A model generated the notes under the pieces. That model was not told the DNA's origin, made no database searches, and was given only the letters and a program-made list of their open reading frames with translations. Both the position numbers and the translations under genes were made by a program. Shown here piece after piece: positions 9,526-17,089 of a stretch of 64,000 bases of DNA. This DNA comes from Verrucomicrobiaceae bacterium (GTDB taxonomy: Bacteria; Verrucomicrobiota; Verrucomicrobiia; Verrucomicrobiales; Verrucomicrobiaceae), in contig JADJPW010000003.1 of the NCBI GenBank assembly GCA_016713035.1, forward strand, positions 62,001 through 126,000. The letters run 5' to 3'. How positions within the stretch are numbered: the first letter of the stretch is position 1; each line of letters begins with the position of its first letter.

Positions 9526-10566
9526 TCAACCAGCGACTGGAAGAGGCTTATCCATCCCGCGTGGGAGGGGTGGTGGCCGAGAGGAGAGTGCCCATGCCGC
9601 GATCAGAACGCCCACCCCCAGGCCCAATGGCCAGGCGAAGTGCTCTAGCGGCTTTGTTTGCACACGCGAGGCACTCTCTTGCTCACGCAACCGCGCTAGA
9701 ATGGGCGCGATGGCACGGCGGTTTATCGGTTCACTACCCAGTCGGAAATACATGCCACCCGTGGCGCTGCTGATCTGCTGGAGCACGGCTTTGTTCAGTC
9801 GTGTCTGCACCACGGTGCCATTCACATCGCGCACATAGTCTGTCGGGTTGTTTGGATCGGGGATCAGAGAGCCGTTTTCCGTGCCTACACCCACCGTGAT
9901 GACATTCACGCGGGCTTTGGTCATTTTCTGAATCGCAGATGTCAGCGCATCATCCACCTCACCACCGTCACTGAAGACGATGAGCACGCAGTTGCTCTGC
10001 GGCAGCGTTTCCGCCACGCGGGTGGTCAGATCCAGCAGATCGGCCACATTGCTGCCACCGCGCTCGATGATGGTATGATCAAAATCATCCAGCGACTCCA
10101 GGATCGCCTCATGATCGGTGGTCAGCGGAGCCTGGAGATAGGCCATGCCAGCGTAGGCTAGGAGGCCGATGCGCTCGCCACGCAGCTCCCCCACCAGCTC
10201 ATGCACCGCCATTTTGGCCCGCGTCAGCCGGTCTGGCACGAGATCCTTCGCCAGCATCGAGCGTGAGGTGTCGATAGCGATGAGAATGTTCCGCCCTTTA
10301 TCAGGCACATCGGTCTTTTCAGTGCCAAGCTGGGGTCTCGCGGCAGCGATGATCATGCAAGCGAGCGCCACCATGTAGAGTGACCACAGCAGCCAAGACT
10401 GCGCCGCCGAGCGACCTGTCACCAGCAGCGGGCGCATCCTAGCCGCCACAAAAGCCTGCACCGCACGCGACTCCCGCCTACGCAGCCACAGCCGCGCCAG
10501 CAGTAGCAGTGGCACTGCGAGCAGCAGCCAGAGCAGTTTTTCATGAGCGAAAGTGAGCGTATTCAT
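9526..10566 (-). CDS. Membrane-anchored VWA-domain protein (BatA/BatB-like)
   Basis: The 346-aa protein has two hydrophobic segments near the N terminus (about 10-27 and 58-76), a von Willebrand A domain with the MIDAS sequence DTSRS at 99-103 and a later FSDGGE, and a C-terminal membrane segment (about 315-333). This is the architecture of Bacteroides aerotolerance proteins BatA and BatB, found in MoxR-AAA/DUF58/VWA operons. No such partners are visible here. Directly upstream on the same strand, a short open stretch ends in a TGA that overlaps this ATG (ATGA) and reads PDKRWHSLDSAVDRRFGAAS; it has no start of its own and may be the last scrap of a lost operon partner, with the dehydrogenase gene now adjoining it. 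Confidence 0.88.
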   Translation of the reverse strand: MNTLTFAHEKLLWLLLAVPLLLLARLWLRRRESRAVQAFVAARMRPLLVTGRSAAQSWLLWSLYMVALACMIIAAARPQLGTEKTDVPDKGRNILIAIDTSRSMLAKDLVPDRLTRAKMAVHELVGELRGERIGLLAYAGMAYLQAPLTTDHEAILESLDDFDHTIIERGGSNVADLLDLTTRVAETLPQSNCVLIVFSDGGEVDDALTSAIQKMTKARVNVITVGVGTENGSLIPDPNNPTDYVRDVNGTVVQTRLNKAVLQQISSATGGMYFRLGSEPINRRAIAPILARLREQESASRVQTKPLEHFAWPLGLGVGVLIAAWALSSRPPPLPRGMDKPLPVAG

Positions 10567-10623
10567 GCAGAGGCGGCACCAAAGCGCCGATCCACGGCGC
10601 TGTCGAGGCTGTGCCAGCGTTTA

Positions 10624-11508
10624 TCAGGCGTGGCGGCCTTTGAAAGTCAGCTCCGCGATGCCGCTCTTATCGAGTCCACCGAGGCCTAGCGTGACCATTT
10701 TGGCATATTGCGCCTGAGTAGCCGTGTTCAGCGGTAGATTCAGCCCAGATTCCGTCGCCAGCCCAGCCGCGATGCCACTGTCCTTCGCCGCATGCTCAGC
10801 AGAGAACCAGCAGTCATGCTCCCGTGCCACCATATCGGCGGCATCCGTCTCCAGCACACGACTATTGGCACCCGTTTGGCTAAACACCTCACGGATCAGG
10901 CCCAGATCATGTCCCAGTGCTGCGGCCAGGCCTAGCCCCTCGGCCAGGCCAGCGGTATTGATATTCATGACCATATTCACCAGCGCCTTCACCTCGGCTG
11001 CACGGCCAGCACCACCGATGAAGCGGCGATTCACACTCATCTGCTCGATCATGGCTTTCACCTGCTCATAGACAGCTTCATCACCGCCGAGCATGAGGTA
11101 GAGCTTCCCTTCCCGTGCATGGCTGATGCTGCTAGCCATGCAGGCCTCTAGGCTGCTGCCTCCGGCCTTTTTTGCCGCGTCATAAACCTCACGAAACACA
11201 GCCGGAGAGAGCGTCGCGCAGTTCACAAAGATTTTGCCCGCAGCACCCACCAGCAGATTGTCCCCAGCATTGAAATAGATCGCCCGCATCGCGACATCGT
11301 TGGTGATGACGGTGAAAATGACATCTGCGGCGGCAGTGACGTCTGCCAGCTTTGTGCAGGCTTTGCAGCCCAGCTCGGCGGCTAGGTCAGCGGCAGCCTG
11401 CGCATTCACATCCAGCACGGCGGTGACACTGTAACCACACTCTTTGAGACGACGCGCCATGTTGGCACCCATTTTACCGACTCCGACGAAAGCGACTGTT
11501 TGAGACAT
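10624..11508 (-). CDS. 3-hydroxyisobutyrate dehydrogenase-family NAD(P)-dependent oxidoreductase
   Basis: A 294-aa beta-hydroxyacid dehydrogenase. Seen: the Rossmann start VAFVGVGKMGANMARRL, the substrate-loop region FVNCATLSPAV corresponding to the family's D/N-C-ST motif, then the helix around AEVKALVNMVMNINTAGLAEGL, whose Lys is the catalytic acid. Members oxidise 3-hydroxyisobutyrate, tartronate semialdehyde or other small hydroxyacids, or reduce succinic semialdehyde or glyoxylate. The context gives no hint of which. The annotation is confident for the family and open for the substrate. Confidence 0.9.
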   Translation of the reverse strand: MSQTVAFVGVGKMGANMARRLKECGYSVTAVLDVNAQAAADLAAELGCKACTKLADVTAAADVIFTVITNDVAMRAIYFNAGDNLLVGAAGKIFVNCATLSPAVFREVYDAAKKAGGSSLEACMASSISHAREGKLYLMLGGDEAVYEQVKAMIEQMSVNRRFIGGAGRAAEVKALVNMVMNINTAGLAEGLGLAAALGHDLGLIREVFSQTGANSRVLETDAADMVAREHDCWFSAEHAAKDSGIAAGLATESGLNLPLNTATQAQYAKMVTLGLGGLDKSGIAELTFKGRHA

Positions 11509-11574
11509 ATGATTTGGAATGATTGAATTGAGGAAGCTGAGTTCTGTACTGATGAAATAGGCCGCTATTATCCA

Positions 11575-11601
11575 CAGATTGCGCCGATTTCACGGATTGA
11601 G
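11575..11601. repeat. Three-unit 9-bp intergenic repeat
   Basis: CAGATTGCG, CCGATTTCA and CGGATTGAG follow one another, a 9-bp periodicity with a conserved GATT core. It resembles the short-period intergenic elements elsewhere in this window and lies in the gap between the dehydrogenase and the broken metallo-beta-lactamase gene. Confidence 0.5.
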
Positions 11602-11636
11602 TCCGGAGGGCGAAAAAAGCCCGCCACACCGGGACA

Positions 11637-12375
11637 TCACTTGAATTCGGGATAGAAGGGATTGTGCGCCTTCTCCTCGCCGATGGAGGTCAAGGGCCAT
11701 GACCAGGGCAGACGACGGCATCATCCGGTAGGGTGAAAAGTTCCTTGCGATTGGTAGCGAGTGCCTCGGTGAAGGAAACACCGCCCCCACCCATGCTGGA
11801 GGCAAAAAGCGCATCTCCCACGATCACCACCGGCCGCTCCAGACCACGAATGACGTAGCTGATGCCCCCCTTCGAGTGCCCCCAGGTGCTCCGTGGCTCG
11901 ATCCGCAGCCCACCCGTGTCCCAGCCCTCCGTTTCCGCCACAGAGAAGGTCTTGGCCCCTGGGCAGCTTTCCTTCTCATGCACAAAAGCAGGCACCACAC
12001 CGCCCGTGAGGCCCGACAGATCCGCGATGTGATCTGGATGGGTATGCGTGATGAAAACGAGGCTCAAGTTCAGCCCCTGCTCACGTAATTCACCAACATA
12101 TCGCCATGCGTGGTGGTGAACTGCGCCAGTCCAGGCAGCGAAACCTCTGCCGGAGCCCACTCCCCGCGTGCCATGCGGATCAAAGCTGGCCCATGTAGGC
12201 CCAAATGCGGCGCGATGGCACTCAGCACCTCTTCACAAACCTCCCCGCCCCGCACCGCGCTGATCTGCGCCTCCGTCACCCCGGCCTTCGCCGCCAGTTG
12301 CGCATCGGACAGAGCGAGTCCGCGCATGGATTTGGAGATCACGTCATTAAATAAGTCTTCGAGAGCGAGAGGCAT
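11637..12375 (-). pseudogene. Metallo-beta-lactamase-fold hydrolase with N-terminal HTH, doubly disrupted
   Basis: Reading from ATG 12375 the N terminus is an XRE-like helix-turn-helix (LSDAQLAAKAGVTEAQISAVRGG) followed by a linker to GDMLVN. At about 12095 the frame changes and roughly 25-30 residues of the first MBL strands seem missing, because the next frame resumes at ELREQGLNLSLVFITHTHPDH. The zinc-binding THTHPDH, a later GHSKGG, the GDALF aspartate and CPGHGP are present. A second shift at about 11694 is needed to read the normal ending LTSIGEEKAHNPFYPEFK. One missing base explains the second lesion, but the first needs a deletion, so this gene is probably dead. HTH-MBL fusions of this form exist in related genomes (recalled, not checked). 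Confidence 0.75.
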
Positions 12376-12384
12376 AAGGGGAGC

Positions 12385-12426
12385 AACATTGAACAAAGAA
12401 CGCTCAACATCCAACATCGAATTTCG
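12385..12426. repeat. Six-unit 7-bp periodic AACNNNN element
   Basis: Consecutive heptamers AACATTG, AACAAAG, AACGCTC, AACATCC, AACATCG and AATTTCG lie directly upstream of the broken MBL gene. It is the reverse-complement form of the heptamer array at 13604-13708, so the two belong to one dispersed repeat family. Confidence 0.7.
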
Positions 12427-12488
12427 AGCCCCGCGCACCTTCGGCACCCAGGAGCCTCCGATTCACCGAACCTCCTTCCCCGTAGCCG

Positions 12489-13328
12489 CTACGGTTGAAA
12501 ACCCATCGCCAGTTTCACCGCCGAGTATTCGGGATGACAGCCCCCGGCCTTGGTCCGGACAATCAAGGGTGGTTCATCCCATGTCTGGCCCCGAAACCAC
12601 TCCGGCAAGTCTTCCGCACGCATCATGGCAAAAACGGCAATCAAGGGCTCATCGCCCTCTCTGAAAATGACCGGACGCTTGCGCACGATGACCAATCCCG
12701 CCTCACGCGCCCCTTGTTGCACACGCTCCAATTGATGCGGCGCATGAGGGAACACACAGGCAAACAGACCTCCCGTGGCCAAATGTTTCGCGGCCGTTTT
12801 GCAATAATCCACCACACTCCCCCGCACCTCAAATCGGCAGGCCCGTTTCTGGGGATGTTCACTCACGATGCCATCCGTCTCGGGCCAATACGGCGGACTC
12901 CCAGTGACGAGGTCGAATTTCTCATCCTCCCGAATCACCCCCGGCTCCCGAAAGTCCCCCTGCCGGATCTCATACCGATCCACCAGCCCATTGGCCAAAG
13001 CCGAACGGCGGGCCAGCGCCACACTCTCCGCCTTGGCCTCCACGGTCACAAATCGAGCACCCGGACAACGCCACGCACAGATCATGCCCACCGTCCCGAT
13101 GCCACTCCCCAGATCCAGCCCCGTTTTCACCGTCGGAGCCCACGAAGTCCCATACCACGCCGTCAGCGCATCATCCGTGGAGAAGCGATGCCCGTTCTCC
13201 AACTGCAAAACCCAAAAATGGCCACAAAGCGCCGCGCATGATTCCCCCTCGCCCGCCACCGGCACCGCCGGTGGTATCGGGCCCGGCTTCGCCCAGCCTT
13301 TGAAAATGGTTTGAACCTGATCCTTCAT
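12489..13328 (-). CDS. SAM-dependent methyltransferase, TrmN6-like (N6-adenine type)
   Basis: A 279-aa class I methyltransferase. Seen: the SAM-binding LDLGSGIGTVGMICAWR, an acidic strand end VTVEAKAE, and the catalytic GSPPYW, the (N/D/S)PPY motif of enzymes that methylate exocyclic amino groups. The early segment HRFSTDDALTAWY matches the shape of the tRNA1(Val) A37 N6-methyltransferase group, where a similar stretch precedes motif I. ATG 13328 is chosen; the frame upstream of it is in repeat-bearing DNA. A tRNA substrate is an inference and protein or other RNA substrates are possible. Confidence 0.8.
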   Translation of the reverse strand: MKDQVQTIFKGWAKPGPIPPAVPVAGEGESCAALCGHFWVLQLENGHRFSTDDALTAWYGTSWAPTVKTGLDLGSGIGTVGMICAWRCPGARFVTVEAKAESVALARRSALANGLVDRYEIRQGDFREPGVIREDEKFDLVTGSPPYWPETDGIVSEHPQKRACRFEVRGSVVDYCKTAAKHLATGGLFACVFPHAPHQLERVQQGAREAGLVIVRKRPVIFREGDEPLIAVFAMMRAEDLPEWFRGQTWDEPPLIVRTKAGGCHPEYSAVKLAMGFQP

Positions 13329-13497
13329 TTTCCAGATGTGGACCACCCCAGCCAGAACGGCAAACATTCTGTTTCGGATGCTCGAAAACACATGCTCCAA
13401 GATCCTCAGAACCCTCCTCATCCTCCCGGTGAGAAGGTCAGTCCTCCGAGCAATCCGCCTCCGCCTCCCACTCCGCCTCCAGGAAGCCGCAGAACTC

Positions 13498-13560
13498 TAC
13501 CACAGAGGCACAGAGGTTCACAGAGTTTCATGTTCCTTGTTCTTGGTTCCTGGTTTGAGC
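13498..13560. repeat. Short-period intergenic repeats (ACAGAGG and CTTGGTTC types)
   Basis: ACCACAGAGGCACAGAGG followed by TTCACAGAG is an 8-10 bp periodic element, and the adjacent TTGTTCTTGGTTCCTGGTT is a second simple element. Both recur, sometimes inverted, at 13783-13860 and 15945-16210. The whole gap from 13329 to 13929 contains no gene that I can support, only these repeats and the heptamer array. Confidence 0.6.
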
Positions 13561-13603
13561 CTTCTTGCTCTCGCTCTTGCTTTTCATCTGGTGCCTTATT
13601 CAG

Positions 13604-13708
13604 GGCCGTTGGCCGTTGGCCGTTGGCCGTTGGCCGTTGGCCGTTGGCCGTTGGCCGTTGGCCGTTGGACGTTGGATGTTGAATGTTGAGCGTTCGATGT
13701 TGAACGTT
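13604..13708. repeat. 15-unit heptamer minisatellite: nine GGCCGTT then six variants
   Basis: Nine perfect tandem copies of GGCCGTT occupy 13604-13666. The same 7-bp register continues as GGACGTT, GGATGTT, GAATGTT, GAGCGTT, CGATGTT and GAACGTT to 13708. The perfect copies suggest recent slippage expansion from one edge of an older degenerate xxxxGTT array. Confidence 0.95.
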
Positions 13709-13929
13709 CCTTCCCCGACGTTGAAACCACGGATAGGACGGATGATGACGGATCAGTGGGAACATACCGTTTGAGCCTGATTCCTAGTTCTTGGTTGCTC
13801 CTGCTCCAACTCTTCATCTCCTACCTCTTATGCACCACAGGGATCACAGGGGAGCACAAAGTTCCAGTTTAGTGTCCTGTGTTCTTCATTCGTAATCCGG
13901 TCCTGAGGCCGCTAGGCGTTCGATATTCC

Positions 13930-14080
13930 TTCCATGAGTGCCACACCGCAAGAGTCCGCCATCATCAGGAAGAGCAGGAAGGTCAATTGCTCGACGTAGT
14001 CGCCATACGACAGGCCGTCATCACGCAGGATGCTGCAAGTAGTTCCAGAGCTTGGAGACGAGGGCAGCGGGGTTGGTCAT
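13930..14080 (-). pseudogene. Remnant of hsdM (type I R-M methyltransferase subunit), N terminus only
   Basis: From ATG 14080 the frame reads MTNPAALVSKLWNY, then one frame shift later CSILRDDGLSYGDYVEQL and TFLLFLMMADS. This is the highly conserved beginning of HsdM, the methyltransferase subunit of type I restriction-modification systems. After about 50 residues similarity ends in repeat DNA, so the SAM-binding and catalytic regions are gone. Together with the hsdR/hsdS chimera at 15084-15455 it marks the ruins of a type I R-M locus. Confidence 0.75.
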
Positions 14081-14166
14081 GAAAATTGGGTTTGGCAATC
14101 GAGCGGAGAGTGGTTATTTACCGGCGGAGGCTTTGTGGGGCGTAAGCCCTGCATTGCCTTTGTTTT

Positions 14167-15063
14167 TTATGGGGTCCGTTCAGAGCGTGGACGCAGGTCG
14201 TCCAAATGAAACATGCCATAGACAGGCCACTCTTTGCTGTCCACGTCGCTGAAGCGGTTGCCGACGAAACGCATGCCAAACACGAGATCAGCGAGAGGTT
14301 TCAATTCTTCGCGTGCAGGCTTGTCCATCGAGTTCAGGCGGACCGCCCAGCTCACGCAGTAAGCCACCAGATCAGCGAGCTGGACAGCGGTGGTCAGGTC
14401 GCTATGCACGAAAAAGGGTTCGGGGACGATCCGGGCGCTGCGCTGATAGCCTGTCTGCGTTTCCAGGAAGTAGCGCCCCATCTGGCCGAGCAGGATTTTG
14501 CTTTGTGTCTTCTCCAGTTCATCAAAGACGATGAGTCCCATTTCGGACTCTGAGCTGGAACTTAAATGATGGAAGAAACGCTCAAAGAGAAAGGCATAAT
14601 CGCGGCGCAGCACCGCCTTGTCAGCTGGTCGCGGGGCTTCGGGCGTCACCACAGCCGCAAAGACCTTCACACGGAATCTCACCATGAGACGCAGCACCGC
14701 TTCCACAAAAGCCAGCACCGCTTGTCCGTAAGCTACCAGCCCTCTAAAGCTCACCTTCGCCTGTCTTCCCTCTTGCTGGGCCTTCCATCCTTCGAGCACG
14801 AGTTCCCGCACGAGATTTCGGCGTTCTTCCACGGGAATCGTTTCCCCCTCTGACGCCAGACGGAAGGTTTTTCGCTTGAGCAGCTTTGTCCCTTTCAGCT
14901 CGATTCCGACTTCAGCCAGATGAACTCCGAAGTGTTCGATCTCTGCGCTGCGAATGGCTTGAATGAGGTTCCACAAATCCCGCTCCTGCACCGCCACAGC
15001 GGCGAGGACTTCATAGGGCGAGTTTTTGTGATCGTGACCGCTTTCGTCAATGAAGTAGAGCAT
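14167..15063 (-). CDS. DUF3800 domain-containing protein
   Basis: From ATG 15063 the 298-aa protein begins MLYFIDESGHDHKN, the defining DUF3800 start with the conserved Asp-Glu-Ser, and continues with FDELEKTQSK and a C-terminal SDLTTAVQLADLVAYC, where DUF3800 proteins have a second conserved acidic motif. The fold is thought to be RNase H-like, and members often sit in or near restriction-modification and other defence loci; the molecular role is not established. Here it is flanked on both sides by remnants of a type I R-M system in the same orientation, yet its own frame is intact over nearly 300 codons. An alternative upstream start would read into the degenerate hsdS tail and is not credible. 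Confidence 0.88.
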   Translation of the reverse strand: MLYFIDESGHDHKNSPYEVLAAVAVQERDLWNLIQAIRSAEIEHFGVHLAEVGIELKGTKLLKRKTFRLASEGETIPVEERRNLVRELVLEGWKAQQEGRQAKVSFRGLVAYGQAVLAFVEAVLRLMVRFRVKVFAAVVTPEAPRPADKAVLRRDYAFLFERFFHHLSSSSESEMGLIVFDELEKTQSKILLGQMGRYFLETQTGYQRSARIVPEPFFVHSDLTTAVQLADLVAYCVSWAVRLNSMDKPAREELKPLADLVFGMRFVGNRFSDVDSKEWPVYGMFHLDDLRPRSERTP

Positions 15064-15083
15064 AAGGATTGAAGCGTTGAGCG

Positions 15084-15455
15084 TTAGAGTTCCCCTGCGA
15101 AAGCTTTCTGCTAGATCGACTGCCGCAGGCGGGTGGCGCGTTGGAAGTTGGTGGTGACCACGGGTTCCAGTTTCTTCACCACGCTCAACCGCCGCTCCAC
15201 TTCCGCTACGATGCGGGTTTGTTCGGCTGTATTGGCACACCATGAACCTAGTTGTTGGCAGAGGCTGAGCCCAACGGGCTTGCGGTTCACCAAGAAAAGA
15301 TAGTCACAGCGGCCCGACTTCAGCGACACCTCCCGATGCGCGATGCCGAGGGAGGTGGAGAGATCGAAGGCCTTGGAGTCCTGAACGGCCCAGCTTGCCG
15401 GCACCAGCATGGCGTCGATGGTTTGGCGGGCTTGCTGTTCAGGGAAGGCGGCCAT
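15084..15455 (-). pseudogene. Chimeric remnant: hsdR N terminus joined to hsdS C terminus
   Basis: The first about 62 residues from ATG 15455 (QQARQTIDAMLVPASWAVQD, then REVSLKSGRCDYLFLVNRKPVG) are the start of a type I restriction subunit R, ending just before its catalytic (D/E)xK strand. Without a break the frame then reads AEQTRIVAEVERRLSVVKKL and NFQRATRLRQSI, the conserved C-terminal helix of the specificity subunit HsdS. A TAG replaces one codon and the natural ending QKAFAGEL follows, stopping at 15084. The junction near 15266 therefore marks a large in-frame deletion that removed most of hsdR and hsdS. No function is expected. Confidence 0.8.
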
Positions 15456-15620
15456 GCGGGAGTTTCCCTATCCAAGCAGGGGATGGCACGGATGGCAAGG
15501 CTTTGAGCCGGAGGGGGCGCAAGGGCCTCTAGAAGAGCGTCTGGGCGGTGTGGAGGCTCGGGAAAAAGAGCTGCCGGTGGGCTGGGGTGCAGGTCTCGGT
15601 GAGGGCAACGTCAGCTCACG

Positions 15621-15862
15621 GTGTGGGCAAAACGGGCGAATCTGTGGACAAAACGGGACGTTTTCCGGGCAAAACGGGCGGATCTGTGGGCAAAACGGGA
15701 CGTTTCGTGGGCACGGTGAGATGACTTTATGGGCACCGTTAGCTGACTCCCTGAGCAGAGTGAGACGCCTCCCTGGGCACCGTCAGGTGACTCCCAGGAC
15801 ACCGTCAGGTGGCTCCCAGGGCAAAACGGGACGTTTAGTGGGCAAAATGGGCTACTTCGTCA
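15621..15862. repeat. Eleven-unit 21/22-bp direct repeat array
   Basis: Units begin about every 21 or 22 bases with GGGCA or GGACA. Type A units, GGGCAAAACGGGACGTTT and variants, are 21 bp and occur four times at the left and twice at the right end. Type B units, GGGCACCGTCAGGTGACTCCC and variants, are 22 bp and occupy the middle five positions. Unit starts by the shared C fall at 15628, 49, 70, 91, 712, 734, 756, 778, 800, 822 and 843. There are no spacers, so it is not a CRISPR array. It lies upstream of the hsdR/hsdS remnant. The gap 15456-16292 otherwise holds only short-period repeats. Confidence 0.85.
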
Positions 15863-15944
15863 GTTATTCAGGCTGTTTCAAATAGCCGACCGGCGGCGGT
15901 GTGGACAGAGAGAAGACAGCCCACTGCCAAGTGATCCGAATCAG

Positions 15945-16210
15945 AACTCTGTGCTCCTCTGTGACCTCCGTGGTGAAACCATCCGTTCATCCGTGGTAAA
16001 AAAGACGCTGAAGAATCGAGGACGAGTTCGAGAGCCGAGCGAAGCGAGACAGACTGCCGCAGGCAGCCCTAAGGGGAGCGAAGCGAATCAACGAGGACGA
16101 ACCAAGAACATCTTCCCTCTGTGCTCCTCCGTGCCCTCTGTGGTTGATGTCTTCTGGCCTCCGGAAGGCGGAGGCGGATCAACGAAGAACCAAGAACTAA
16201 GCACTCCAAA
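15945..16210. repeat. Cluster of short-period intergenic repeats
   Basis: Seen: CTCTGTGCTCCTCTGTGACC at about 15948, CATCCGTTCATCCGTGGT at about 15979, CTCTGTGCTCCTCCGTGCC at about 16118, CCAAGAACATC and GAAGAACCAAGAACTAAG at about 16100 and 16184, and a CCTCCGGAAGGCGGAGGC palindrome at about 16158. These are the inverse forms of the elements at 13498-13560 and 13783-13860. No gene is supported in this stretch before 16293. Confidence 0.6.
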
Positions 16211-16292
16211 ACACCTCAGGCCCTCAATCCCACCCATCAGGGTGGGGAACATCTTGTCAGGCGAAGGGGCTCGTATTAAAATCGGGGCTGAT

Positions 16293-17084
16293 ATGAGACT
16301 GAATCGCCGCTTTTTCTTCTTCGCCGCCTTTTTTGCCCACCTTGCTGCTGCTTGGGCCGACATCCGTGAAACGGTGGTGGAGTATCCATCCGGCGGTGAG
16401 ACCTGTGAGGGGCTCCACATCGTCGATGCGGCAAAAACGGGCAAACTGCCCTCCGTGTTGGTGATCCACCAATGGACGGGGGTGAGTGCTCATGAGAAGG
16501 AACGGGCTCACCAACTGGCAGAGATGGGATACAACGTCTTCGTGGCGGATGTGTATGGCAAAGGGGTGCGTCCGCAGCCGCCAGAGGCTGGCAAGGAGGC
16601 CGGAAAGTACCGCTCGGACCGCAAGCTCTTCCGGGAGCGACTCCTCGCCGCGCTGGAGCAGCTCCGCGCCACGCCACAGGCGGATCCAGCGCAGATCGCC
16701 GCCATCGGCTATTGTTTTGGTGGCACGGCGGTGATGGAGCTAGCTCGCTCGGGTGCGATGGTCAAAGGCGTGGTGAGCTTTCACGGTGGACTCGATTCAC
16801 CCACACCTGCGGATGGTAAAAACATCAAAGGCAAGGTGCTGGCGCTGCATGGTGCGGAGGACCCCTTTGTCCCAGCGGCGAATCTGGCCGCCTGGGAGAG
16901 TGAGATGAAGGAGGCGGCGGTGGATTACAAGCTGGTGCAGTATCCCGGCGCGGTACATTCCTTCACCTTAAAATCTGCGGGTTACGACAACAACGCAGGC
17001 GCTGCCTACAACGAAGCGGCCGATAAAGCCTCCTGGGATGAGATGCGGCAGTTCTTTGACCGCATCTTTAAAAACCCAGGCTAA
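16293..17084 (+). CDS. Exported dienelactone hydrolase-family protein
   Basis: A 263-aa alpha/beta hydrolase with signal peptide (FFFFAAFFAHLAAAWA) from ATG 16293; the frame is open further upstream but only through repeat DNA. Seen: the oxyanion-side LVIHQWTG, the nucleophile elbow GYCFGG with Cys141 (dienelactone hydrolases use Cys, not Ser), the acid in HGAEDPFVP and the His in GAVHSF. This family hydrolyses lactones and esters; secreted members are common in heterotrophs that degrade plant or algal matter. The TraB-like gene follows after 5 bases, so both are probably co-transcribed. Confidence 0.9.
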   Translation: MRLNRRFFFFAAFFAHLAAAWADIRETVVEYPSGGETCEGLHIVDAAKTGKLPSVLVIHQWTGVSAHEKERAHQLAEMGYNVFVADVYGKGVRPQPPEAGKEAGKYRSDRKLFRERLLAALEQLRATPQADPAQIAAIGYCFGGTAVMELARSGAMVKGVVSFHGGLDSPTPADGKNIKGKVLALHGAEDPFVPAANLAAWESEMKEAAVDYKLVQYPGAVHSFTLKSAGYDNNAGAAYNEAADKASWDEMRQFFDRIFKNPG

Positions 17085-17089
17085 TCGCC

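Noticed and set aside
13311..13689. Overlapping short plus-strand frames encoding GRWPLAV repeats
   Set aside because: They are translations of the GGCCGTT minisatellite in successive frames. A 7-bp unit is not a multiple of three, so the same peptide appears in all frames.
15621..15862. Possible CRISPR array
   Set aside because: The repeats are contiguous and degenerate, with no unique spacers and no cas genes nearby.
15409..15885. A 158-codon protein containing GQNGRIC repeats
   Set aside because: The frame is a by-product of the 21-bp periodicity. The register is lost at the 22-bp units, and no start signal or export feature is present.
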